DNA of 64,000 nt from Ga0077527 sp021300125. GTDB lineage: Bacteria; Pseudomonadota; Gammaproteobacteria; Burkholderiales; SG8-41. Below, piece after piece: positions 8,744-15,966 of the stretch; positions within the stretch are counted from its first letter, which is position 1, and every line of letters begins with the position of its first letter. The position numbers were made by a program, and so were the translations under genes. The stretch lies in the NCBI GenBank assembly GCA_046339595.1, contig JBKDUF010000034.1:16542-80541 (forward strand), given 5' to 3'. The notes under the pieces are model-generated. The model did no database searches and was not told the origin of the DNA. It worked only from the letters and a program-made list of their open reading frames with translations.

Positions 8744-8759
8744 TGTGACATATATCACG
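8744..8759. promoter_or_regulatory. CRP-family-like operator
   Basis: TGTGA-CATATA-TCACG is nine of ten matches to the CRP half-site pair TGTGA-N6-TCACA. It lies in the gap between the Ldh gene and the first remnant of the decayed locus, so it may be the surviving control site of that locus. Binding is inferred only from the motif. Confidence 0.5.
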
Positions 8760-8766
8760 CTGCGGA

Positions 8767-9272
8767 GTGCACTTTCCCTGCATGCTGTGGAACATGTCAT
8801 GGCGCGCGCGTGACAATCAGGGTGATGTTGCGACCTGTGATGGAGCGCGGCACAGGGAAAAAATCCCTACCCTGCTGGTGCTGTGCCTGTCTTTCGCGTC
8901 GGTCTCCACTGCGGCGGACACGGCCCCCGATATGCTGGTGAGGATCGCGTTGGAAGAGGTGCTCGGCGCGCTTGCGCGGGGCCTTGACGGACGCCCGCTG
9001 CAAACCATGGTCGAGCAGAAAGTGCTGCCGTATTTCGATTTCCGCGCCATGACCCGGCTTGCGCTCGGGTGCCACTGGCGCGATGCGACACCGGAGCAGC
9101 AGAAAGCGCTGGAGCAGGCTTTCCGCGGCCTGCTGTTGCGCAGTTGCGACGTGGCGCTGAACGAGGCTGGCCGCGGCGAGCGGCGAGTCGAAGTCCGCCC
9201 GCTGGTCCTCAAGCCCGGGGACGATTACGTCACGGTGCATGCGCTGTTGCGCGAGGGCGGGCGTCCACCGTA
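8767..9272 (+). pseudogene. MlaC/Ttg2D-like phospholipid-binding protein remnant, fused into a kinase remnant
   Basis: The translated frame contains a signal-peptide-like stretch and then the core of the MlaC/Ttg2D (toluene tolerance) family: V-E-Q-K-V-L-P-Y-F-D-F, M-T-R-L-A-L-G, and P-E-Q-Q-K-A-L. Intact members are periplasmic phospholipid carriers of about 200 residues. Here no credible start codon is joined to the signal peptide in the same frame. Homology also stops after V-T-V-H-A-L-L-R-E-G-G-R-P, about two thirds of the way, where the sequence runs into a histidine-kinase remnant in another frame. Both signs indicate a dead gene created by a deletion. The exact right boundary is uncertain by about 20 bases. 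Confidence 0.75.
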
Positions 9273-10292
9273 TTGCCGGCGCTGGGCGTGCACGCTATCG
9301 ACATCACTGCACAGGCCGACCGCCTGATCGACAACGAGATCGCGGCCATGCGCCAGGCCGTGGCCCGAAGCCAGCGCGTCACGCTGTGGCAGATGCTGGC
9401 ACTGTTTCCGGTCGCTCTGCTGCTCGCTGCCGGCTTTACCATGCTCATCGCTAGGCCGGTCCGCGACATCGATCTTGCGCTGCGATGCATGGGGTGCAGC
9501 GATTTTGCATCCCCGGTCGGCGTCAGCGACCCGCGCGACCTGCAGCTGCCGGGGAGGCGCATCGAGTGGCTGCGCCACCGGCTGTCGGAGCTCCAGCAGC
9601 AGAAAAACCGGTTCCTGCGCCAAGTTTCACATGAGCTTAAAACCCCGCTTACCGCGCTGCGGGAAGTTTCGGAACTACTGTCCGAGCGCGCGCTTGGACC
9701 GCTGACTTCCGGTCAGCAGGAGGTTTTGGCATCCTGCGCGGCAACAGCATTGAGTTGCAGTGCCTGATCGAAGACCTGCTGTCCTTTGGCGCGGCCGAAT
9801 TTCATCGCGGCGCGCTGCGCCTGGAAACAGTTCAGGTGAGGCGCGTCGTGGCGCGTATGCTGGACGATCGGTACCTCGCGCTGAGGGCGCGGACCCTGCG
9901 CATTGCACCCCATATCGAGGACGTCATGCTGCAGGCTGATCCGGAAAAACTGCGGGTCATCCTCGACAACCAGCTTTCGAACGCGTTCAAGTTTTCCCCC
10001 CGGCGGCGGCACAGTCGGAATCACCGCGCGCGCCACTGGTGACCATCTTGTCATGGAAGTCAGCGACGGTGGTCCCGGGATCCCTACTGCGGAGCGCGAA
10101 CGGGTGTTCGATCCCTTTTATCGCGGCCGCAACGCGGACGTAGCGCGGCTGCCCTGATCAGGCATCGGCCTGTCGATCATGCGCGGCTATGGCCAGGGCC
10201 ACGTTGACATCGCGAAGGAGCTCGATACCGCCCGGGAGGGTGGTGCGCGGTTGCGGCTGACCCTACCGCTTCGCGCCGGAGGGGATGCCTGA
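9273..10292 (+). pseudogene. glrK: GlrK/QseE-type sensor histidine kinase remnant
   Basis: A transmembrane helix, HAMP linker, a DHp domain with the S-H-E-L-K-T-P-L H-box (about 9628-9651) and an ATPase domain can be read only by switching frames. One shift falls near 9720-9735, where the frame must change to continue into I-L-R-G-N-S-I-E-L-Q. A second falls in a run of C near 9997, before G-G-G-T-V-G-I-T. An in-frame TGA at 10155-10157 precedes S-G-I-G-L-S-I. The periplasmic sensor half is missing. The remnant ends in TGATG, overlapping the next remnant as expected of the former operon. Order kinase, lipoprotein, sigma-54 regulator matches glrK-qseG-glrR. Confidence 0.85.
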
Positions 10293-10667
10293 TGCGCGCG
10301 GCAATACCGCTGGCGGCACTGCTGCTCCTGAGTGCCTGCCATGTGCCGCCCGCACAGCAGCCGGCGGCAGCACTGCCACGGCAATCGGCGGACGGCGCGG
10401 TCGCCGAGGCATTGGCGCATTCCACCCGGCTGCGGCGCCTGCCTGCACTTGAACTGCAGCATGAGCAGGAGGTGGCGCGGTGTGGCCTGATCAAAGCTGC
10501 GGATGACCGGGTGCGGATGCGCCATGAGCTGGCGCTGGCCCTGCCTGGCGCCGGCGCCGCGCCGGAGCGAGGTCCAGGCGGCGGCATTGCAGCACAAACT
10601 CGATGCGCTGCTGGCACTGGAACGAAAACTCGCCGTCAGAGATCGCGTGCCGCAATCCAAACGGTGA
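10292..10667 (+). pseudogene. QseG/YfhG-like lipoprotein remnant
   Basis: The N-terminus has a lipoprotein signal ending in L-L-S-A-C, followed by a Pro/Ala-rich linker. The C-terminal coiled coil ending A-L-Q-H-K-L-D-A-L-L-A-L-E and stopping at TGA 10665-10667 is in a different frame, so at least one frameshift lies near 10545-10580. In QseEGF/GlrKR loci the middle gene encodes an outer-membrane lipoprotein needed for kinase signalling. The position between kinase and regulator remnants and the coiled-coil C-terminus fit this. Length is shorter than usual. Confidence 0.65.
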
Positions 10668-10671
10668 TGCC

Positions 10672-11749
10672 ATGAACACAGCCACGATGATGATGCCCGA
10701 CCACGCTGGCGCCGGTTTTGCGCGAGCAGCTGAACTGTCGCGCCATGCCGCAGCCGGCCAGCGACCGCCCGTGCTCGTGGTCGATGACGACCCCGGCCTT
10801 CCGAGGCTGATGGAATTGCAGCTCGATGCCGCGGGCTACCGTGTCATTGGGGTGGACAGCGGTGAGGGCGCGATGGCCCGGCTCGCGTTGTCGCGCCCGC
10901 AGGTGGTGGTCACCGACCTGCAGATGGGCGGCATGGCCCTGTTCGAGGCGATCCGCGCCGAGAATCCCGCTTTGCCAGAGTCATCATGCTGACCGCGCAC
11001 GGCACTATTCCCGACGCGGTATCCGCGGTCAAGAACGGTGTATTCGGCTATTTCGCCAAGCCTTTTGGTGCCAAGGCCCTGCTCGACGAGATCGGCGACA
11101 TGCCACCTGCACATCAGATCAAGCTGCTGCGCGCACTGCAGGAACGGCAGGTGCGGCCGGTTGGCGGGTTGCAGGATGTGGCAATCGATGTGCGGGTGAT
11201 TTCGGCGACGCACCGAGACCTAGAGGCGGAATTTTCCGCGGGGTGTTTCTGCGAGGACCTGTATTGCCGGCTCAAGATGGTCTGCCTGCGCTTGCCCTGC
11301 CTGCAGGAACGGCGCGAGGATATTGCTCCCCTGGTCACGCATTTCCTGAACGAGTGGTGCTGCGCCACAAGAAGCCGGTCGCAGGGCCGGCGCCGGAGGC
11401 GATGGAGTTGCTGGTCACCGCGAACTTGCCCGGCAATATGCGCCAGTTCTACAACGTCGTCGAGCGGTTGGTGGCGCTGGCGACCACGCCGCTGATTCCC
11501 GCCGGCCTGATGGAACAGGTCATCCGCCGCGAGACCCAGGAAATTCTGCCCTTCGAGCAGGCGCGGTGCCGATTTGAGCGCGAATACCTGGCCCAGCTGC
11601 TGAAAAGCACCGATGCCAACGTCTCCCATGCCTCGCGCATGGCCAAGCACAAATGCACCGAATTCCACAAGCTGCTGCAGCGCCATCAGCTTGATCCCCG
11701 GCTGTTCAAGCCGCAGCGCGCATGTGCGTTTCGACAGGATCCGTCCTGA
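10672..11749 (+). pseudogene. glrR: GlrR/QseF-type sigma-54 response regulator remnant with internal deletion
   Basis: The receiver (V-L-V-V-D-D-D; phosphoacceptor in V-V-T-D-L) is readable from ATG 10672 but stops at 10992. The frame must shift to continue at M-L-T-A-H-G-T. The receiver end, K-A-L-L-D-E-I-G, then runs directly into D-M-P-P-A-H-Q, the sequence just after Walker B of the AAA+ domain. The linker, Walker A and GAFTGA are therefore gone. Another shift near 11350-11380 leads into the P-G-N-M-R-Q-F region and the Fis-type helix-turn-helix (to 11749). It cannot make a working activator. Confidence 0.88.
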
Positions 11750-12015
11750 TTCTCATTGCCGCATCGCTGCTGGTTTCCTGTGCCGGCGGCGGCGGGAGAG
11801 CCGCACCGGCTTCCAGCTCGCCCGTATTCAACCTTTCGGGTTCTTCCACGGCCTAAGGGAAAGGAAAGGAAAGGAAAGGAAAGGCAAGGAAAGGAAAGGA
11901 TAGGGAAAGGGCATGCCGACGCCTGCGCGCATCGCCCCGACGATCTTTTGTTGCGCGAGCAGGGCGATTCATGATGGGCTGGAACGACGGACGCCTGGCC
12001 TGCAGCTGCCGCTGA
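11722..12015 (+). pseudogene. Small lipoprotein gene disrupted by a GGAAA repeat
   Basis: An intact 44-residue frame (ATG 11722, TAA 11854-11856) has a lipoprotein signal ending L-L-V-S-C20 and then the segment S-S-P-V-F-N-L-S-G. If the frame is shifted just before the repeat and read beyond it, the segments G-H-A-D-A-C and F-M-M-G-W-N-D-G-R-L-A-C appear, stopping at 12013-12015. From memory of small betaproteobacterial lipoproteins with G-Y-A-D-G-C and G-W-N-D-G motifs, these look like parts of one former gene. It overlaps the end of the glrR remnant. The truncated 44-residue form could still be expressed. Confidence 0.55.
11855..11911 (+). repeat. Pentanucleotide (GGAAA)n simple repeat, about 11 units
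   Basis: A purine-only stretch of 5-base units with two interruptions (a C at 11885 and a T at 11901). It lies inside the lipoprotein remnant and about 380 bases upstream of flhD. Units of five are not a multiple of three, so slippage would change the frame of any gene crossing it. Confidence 0.9.
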
Positions 12016-12142
12016 AAGATCCCGCGCGGCCTGTCCGGCTGCCCGCTGTGGATAACTTATTGCCGGCTGCGGCTGCCGATTCTTGCGGAAGTATTTGTTA
12101 CAGCAGTGATTTTTCGCACGGCCGCCACTGCAGCCGGGGTTT

Positions 12143-12163
12143 TTGTAGGACAAACACCTACAA
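12143..12163. promoter_or_regulatory. 21-bp dyad upstream of flhDC
   Basis: Perfect 7-bp inverted arms TTGTAGG and CCTACAA flank a 7-base spacer, 129 bases before the flhD start. Size and symmetry suit a dimeric helix-turn-helix regulator (LuxR/NarL type). The rest of 12016-12291 holds no gene; I could not place a convincing sigma-70 promoter. Confidence 0.5.
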
Positions 12164-12251
12164 GCCACCTGCCGCTGTACTCACGTCTCTTTCAGACGAC
12201 AGCCGATCAAGTACCGCACGGCAACGGCCCACAATCCGTTCCAACCTGATA

Positions 12252-12283
12252 CCTGCCGTTGTGGGCAGGACCAACCAAAGGAG
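12252..12283 (+). promoter_or_regulatory. flhD leader hairpin and ribosome-binding site with two AGGA motifs
   Basis: CCTGCC (12252-12257) can pair with GGCAGG (12264-12269) around a 6-base loop. AGGA occurs at the hairpin's 3' arm (12267-12270) and again in the Shine-Dalgarno (12279-12282). That is the kind of arrangement bound by CsrA in flhDC leaders of enterics; here it is only a sequence resemblance. Confidence 0.35.
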
Positions 12284-12291
12284 CGCAAGCG

Positions 12292-12609
12292 ATGGACACC
12301 GAAAAGCTGATGAATGAAATCCGTGAAGCCAACCTGGGCTACATGCTGCTTGCCCAGCAGATGATCAAGGCAGACAAGACTGCCGCGATGTTTCGCCTCG
12401 GTATCAGCCAGGATGTGGCTGACATCCTCGAATCGCTGTCCCCCGGGCAGATCCTCAAGCTTGCGACTTCGAATATGCTGCTGTGCCGCTTCCGGCTCGA
12501 TGACCGGATGATCATGAGCATGGTGACCGAATACGGCAACAACAAGCTGATGGCCTCATCCCACGCCGCGGTGTTGATGGCCGGCCAGCCAGCCGCCGGT
12601 CTCGCCTGA
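12292..12609 (+). CDS. flhD: Flagellar master transcriptional activator subunit FlhD
   Basis: The ATG at 12292 follows AAAGGAG and gives 105 residues. The sequence matches FlhD throughout, with L-M-N-E-I-R-E-A-N-L-G-Y-M-L-L-A-Q at the N-terminus and L-G-I-S-Q-D-V-A-D-I-L in the helix-turn-helix region. FlhD forms the FlhD4C2 complex with FlhC and activates early flagellar operons with sigma-70. flhC follows after 39 bases, so they form an operon. Upstream lie a dyad (12143-12163) and a possible leader hairpin that may control it. The decayed signalling locus just upstream may once have influenced this promoter, which is inference. Confidence 0.97.
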   Translation: MDTEKLMNEIREANLGYMLLAQQMIKADKTAAMFRLGISQDVADILESLSPGQILKLATSNMLLCRFRLDDRMIMSMVTEYGNNKLMASSHAAVLMAGQPAAGLA

Positions 12610-12648
12610 ACCTCAGCGGCATAACCCCCCCGGAGACTGGAGCCAGCC

Positions 12649-13245
12649 ATGCGTAGCAAAAGTGTCGTCAGTGATGCCCGTCAGGTGCAGCTTGCCGCCG
12701 ATCTGGTCCGACTCGGCGCACGCCTGCAGGTACTGGAAAGTGAAACCAGCCTAAGCCGCGAACGCCTGCTCAAGCTCTACAAGGAGGTCAAGGGCGAGTC
12801 ACCACCCAAGGGGATGCTACCCTTCTCGACCGACTGGTTCATGAGCTGGATGCCCAACATCCATTCCTCGCTTTACCTCGACATCTACGGCTACCTCGTC
12901 AGGCACACTCCTGCGCGCGGCATCGAAGCCATGATGACCGCATATCGCCTTTACCTTGAGCACCTGCATGTCAACAAGCTCGAGATCACGCTGTCCTTCA
13001 CCCGGGCCTGGAGCCTGGTGCGATTCTTCGAAGCCAAAATGATCGATACCGCTCAATGCCGCCAGTGCGGCGGCCGTTATGTGGTGCACGCGATGGACCT
13101 GCACGATCATTTTGTCTGCGGCCTTTGCCACGTGCCCTCGCGCGCCGGCAAGACCCGCAAGGCCGCGTCCGAACCGCTGAAGCTTGCGATGGCGTCGCTG
13201 CCGAGGCCCGCCACCGTAACCCGCCGGAGCGCCGTCGCCGCCTGA
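12649..13245 (+). CDS. flhC: Flagellar master transcriptional activator subunit FlhC
   Basis: This 198-residue protein carries the four zinc-binding cysteines C137, C140, C157 and C160, at the same positions as in E. coli FlhC. FlhC supplies much of the DNA contact in FlhD4C2. The ATG follows CCGGAGAC about 10 bases upstream. Overall length and the segment P-F-S-T-D-W-F-M are typical. The C-terminal tail (about 35 residues after the last Cys) is basic and Ala-rich and looks variable. It is cotranscribed with flhD. Confidence 0.97.
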   Translation: MRSKSVVSDARQVQLAADLVRLGARLQVLESETSLSRERLLKLYKEVKGESPPKGMLPFSTDWFMSWMPNIHSSLYLDIYGYLVRHTPARGIEAMMTAYRLYLEHLHVNKLEITLSFTRAWSLVRFFEAKMIDTAQCRQCGGRYVVHAMDLHDHFVCGLCHVPSRAGKTRKAASEPLKLAMASLPRPATVTRRSAVAA

Positions 13246-13275
13246 CCGGGCGCAGCCCGCGCGGCGGTGCGGGCC

Positions 13276-13303
13276 TAAAGAAATCCGCTTTTCCTGACGT
13301 AAT
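13276..13303 (+). promoter_or_regulatory. Sigma-28 promoter of motAB
   Basis: TAAAG (13276-13280), a 15-base spacer, then GACGTAAT (13296-13303). Seven of the eight -10 bases equal the fliD promoter's. It lies about 110 bases before the motA start, in the flhC-motA gap, so motAB can be transcribed as class III genes independently of flhDC. Confidence 0.75.
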
Positions 13304-13413
13304 TCCATCCATCGGGCGGGGCGCAGCGGCGTCCGCCGGGTGGGCTACGGCCCTGGCGCGGGCGTTTTCGTCTGCAGCGTAGCAGGGCGAACAGGAAAAG
13401 GAAGCGCGCGGCC

Positions 13414-14265
13414 GTGCTGGTCATACTCGGTTACATCATCGTCACCGGCTCCGTTCTGGGCGGCTTTGCGCTGGCCGGTGGGCATCTGGCCGCCCTGTTC
13501 CAGCCGCTGGAGCTGCTGATGATCGGTGGCGCAGCGGTCGGCGCCTTTGTTGTCGGCAACAACGGCAAGGCGATCAAGGCAACGCTGCAGACGCTGCCCA
13601 AGACGCTGACCGGATCCAAGTACACCAAGGCAGTGTACATGGATCTGATGGCGCTGCTCTACGACATACTAGCCAAGGTGCGCAAGGAAGGCCTGATGGC
13701 GATCGAGAACGATGTCGAGAATCCGAGTCAGAGCCCGCTGTTCTCGAAGTATCCGCGCATTCTCAACGATCATCATGTCACCGAATTCATCACTGATTAC
13801 CTGCGGCTGATGGTTGGCGGCAACCTGAATGCTTTCGAGATCGAGAACCTGATGGATAACGAGATCGAGACCCACCACCACGAGGGTGAAATTCCGATCC
13901 ATGCCCTGTCCCGGATCGGAGACGGCATGCCTGCCTTCGGTATCGTTGCCGCTGTCATGGGGGTTATCAAGACCATGGGCTCGGTTGGCGCTCCCCCGGC
14001 AGAACTCGGTCTGATGATTGCCCATGCCCTCGTCGGCACCTTTCTCGGCATCCTGCTCGCCTACGGTTTTGTCACACCGCTGGCTACATTGCTTGAACAG
14101 AAGCTCGGCGAATCAACGAAGATGTTCCAGTGCATCAAGGTCACCCTGCTGTCGAGCCTGAATGGCTATTCCCCCGCGCTGGCGGTGGAGTTCGGACGCA
14201 AGGTTCTCTATTCCACAGAGCGGCCGTCCTTCTCGGAACTTGAGAAGCACGTCAAACGCAAGTAA
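13414..14265 (+). CDS. motA: Flagellar motor stator protein MotA
   Basis: The GTG at 13414 gives 283 residues. Four membrane segments are predicted: two near the N-terminus (about 3-22 and 30-50) and two after residue 165, with the large charged cytoplasmic loop between. That loop contacts FliG. The segment G-I-V-A-A-V-M-G-V-I-K-T-M-G is the conserved third membrane helix. MotA and MotB form the proton-driven stator. motB starts 20 bases downstream. A GGAAAAGGAAG stretch upstream acts as Shine-Dalgarno, and a sigma-28 promoter is placed at 13276-13303. Confidence 0.96.
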   Translation: MLVILGYIIVTGSVLGGFALAGGHLAALFQPLELLMIGGAAVGAFVVGNNGKAIKATLQTLPKTLTGSKYTKAVYMDLMALLYDILAKVRKEGLMAIENDVENPSQSPLFSKYPRILNDHHVTEFITDYLRLMVGGNLNAFEIENLMDNEIETHHHEGEIPIHALSRIGDGMPAFGIVAAVMGVIKTMGSVGAPPAELGLMIAHALVGTFLGILLAYGFVTPLATLLEQKLGESTKMFQCIKVTLLSSLNGYSPALAVEFGRKVLYSTERPSFSELEKHVKRK

Positions 14266-14285
14266 AGCCGTCGACGGATACGGTC

Positions 14286-15215
14286 ATGGCCGACGAATCA
14301 CAGCGCCCCATCGTCATCAAGCGCATCAAAAAGACTGCTGGCGGCCACCATGGCGGTGCTTGGAAGATCGCTTACGCCGACTTCGTTACTGCAATGATGG
14401 CGTTTTTCCTGCTGATGTGGCTGCTCGGTTCGACTACCAAAGGTGACCTTAAGGGGATTGCGGATTTCTTCAACACGCCGCTGAAAGTTGCGCTTGCTGG
14501 CGGCATCGGCTCGGGAGACAGCTCGCACGTGATCAAGGGCGGTGGCAAGGACCTGACGCGAAGTGAGGGACAGATCATGGACGGCGAGCTGCAGTCCGAC
14601 CGTCGCATTATTAACATCAAGGCAGCGCAGGCAGAACTGGAACGGCGAGAGGAAATCAAGATGGCGCAGCTCAAGGTGCGGATTGAGCATCTCATCGAGT
14701 CCAATCCGGCCTTGCGCCAGTTCCGTGAGCAGTTGCTTGTGGATATCACCCCCGAAGGTCTGAGAGTGCAGATAGTCGACACGCGCAACCGACCGATGTT
14801 CGCCTCGGGTCGCGCCGAGCTGCAGCCCTATGCACGCGACATCCTGTACGAGATCGGCCGCGCACTGAACGGCGTGGAGAACCGCATCTCCATTGCCGGG
14901 CACACCGATGCCACCCCCTATGCCTCGGGCGAGCGCGGATACAGCAACTGGGAGCTTTCCGCTGACCGCGCCAATGCCTCGCGCCGCGTGCTGATACAGG
15001 GCGGCATGGACGAAGGCCGCCTGGTGCGCGTGGTGGGCATGGCCGCGGCCGTGCCCTTGGACCGCAAGGATCCCCTCAATCCGCTCAACCGCCGGATCAG
15101 CCTGATCGTGATGAACAGGCAGGCGGAAGAGGCGGTCAACCGCAGCGGCGGCAGCGTCGAGCTTGCCCCGCCCAATCATGTTGATATACCGCGCATCGTC
15201 AACGGCAATTCCTGA
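14286..15215 (+). CDS. motB: Flagellar motor stator protein MotB
   Basis: This 309-residue protein has a basic cytoplasmic N-terminus, one membrane helix (about 27-50) and the proton-carrying D32 in the motif K-I-A-Y-A-D-F. A plug/linker region precedes a C-terminal OmpA-like peptidoglycan-binding domain (about 150-275), with the N-R-R-I-S segment near its end. The length is standard. It sits 20 bases after motA. No cheA/cheW genes follow, unlike the common Burkholderiales arrangement; instead a methyltransferase gene overlaps its 3' end. Confidence 0.96.
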   Translation: MADESQRPIVIKRIKKTAGGHHGGAWKIAYADFVTAMMAFFLLMWLLGSTTKGDLKGIADFFNTPLKVALAGGIGSGDSSHVIKGGGKDLTRSEGQIMDGELQSDRRIINIKAAQAELERREEIKMAQLKVRIEHLIESNPALRQFREQLLVDITPEGLRVQIVDTRNRPMFASGRAELQPYARDILYEIGRALNGVENRISIAGHTDATPYASGERGYSNWELSADRANASRRVLIQGGMDEGRLVRVVGMAAAVPLDRKDPLNPLNRRISLIVMNRQAEEAVNRSGGSVELAPPNHVDIPRIVNGNS

Positions 15216-15963
15216 GGCCGCCGCGCATCCGCTGCCTCCGGTGCTGACGGCGCTGCTGCTGCAGGCCGGCTGCGCGCCTGCCGGGCTGGCGCTTGCTGCG
15301 CAGTGGCCTGTGTTGCCCTGGACCGTAGCTGCCGGGTTGCTCGCGGGGCTGGCGAGCCTTGTGCTGGGGCTGCCGGCATGGTGGCTGGCCATCAACGCGC
15401 TGTTCATTCCCGCGCTGGCACTGGCGCTGCTCGCCGAACTGCCTGCCACGTTATGGCTTGGGTCTTTTCTGGGCCTGTCCCTGGTGTTCTGGGGTGTCGC
15501 GCGCAGCCGCGTGCCGCTCTTCCTCTCCAGCGAGGCGGCGGGACGGGCGCTGGCCGAACTGATCGGCAGCGGCAGCGAGGTGCGATTTGCCGATCTCGGC
15601 TGCGGCGACGGTCGTCTGCTGCAGAGGCTGTGCGAGCGCTTGCCCCGGCTACAGGCCCTCGGCATCGAATACGCGCCGCTGCCCCGGCTGCTTGCCGGAT
15701 GGCGCACGCGCCTGATGGGCCCGCGTTGCCGTGTCTGCTGGGGCAGCCTTTGGCGGCTCGATCTTGGCGGCTTTGATGTGGTTTATGCCTACCTGTCACC
15801 GGTGCCGATGCCGGCGCTCTGGGAAAAGGCCTGCCGCGAGATGGCGCCCGGCAGCCTGTTCATCAGCAATAGCTTTGCGGTGCCCGGGGTTGCTGCAGAG
15901 CGCGAGATCGTGCTCAATGACGGCTGGGGCGGCGTGCTCTACCTATACCGCATCCGGAGCTGA
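15178..15963 (+). CDS. Membrane-anchored class I SAM-dependent methyltransferase
   Basis: Starting at ATG 15178 (38-base overlap with motB) gives 261 residues; an in-frame TTG at 15163 is an alternative. The first 110 residues contain two or three hydrophobic helices. The catalytic part carries the SAM-binding motif A-D-L-G-C-G-D-G (138-145), followed by L-G-I-E-Y and, later, F-D-V-V-Y-A-Y-L. The target is unknown; I do not recognise it as a named flagellar methylase such as FliB. The overlap with motB and its place before flhB suggest cotranscription with flagellar genes, and the HDOD gene follows after three bases. Confidence 0.75.
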   Translation: MLIYRASSTAIPEAAAHPLPPVLTALLLQAGCAPAGLALAAQWPVLPWTVAAGLLAGLASLVLGLPAWWLAINALFIPALALALLAELPATLWLGSFLGLSLVFWGVARSRVPLFLSSEAAGRALAELIGSGSEVRFADLGCGDGRLLQRLCERLPRLQALGIEYAPLPRLLAGWRTRLMGPRCRVCWGSLWRLDLGGFDVVYAYLSPVPMPALWEKACREMAPGSLFISNSFAVPGVAAEREIVLNDGWGGVLYLYRIRS

Positions 15964-15966
15964 GCC

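Noticed and set aside
11855..11911. Lys/Gly/Glu repeat peptide encoded by the GGAAA stretch
   Set aside because: Open in several frames only because a purine repeat contains no stop codon; the flanks match a broken lipoprotein gene better.
14298..15707. A 469-codon open frame antisense to motB and the methyltransferase gene
   Set aside because: It crosses two well-supported genes on the other strand and shows no family motif or ribosome site.
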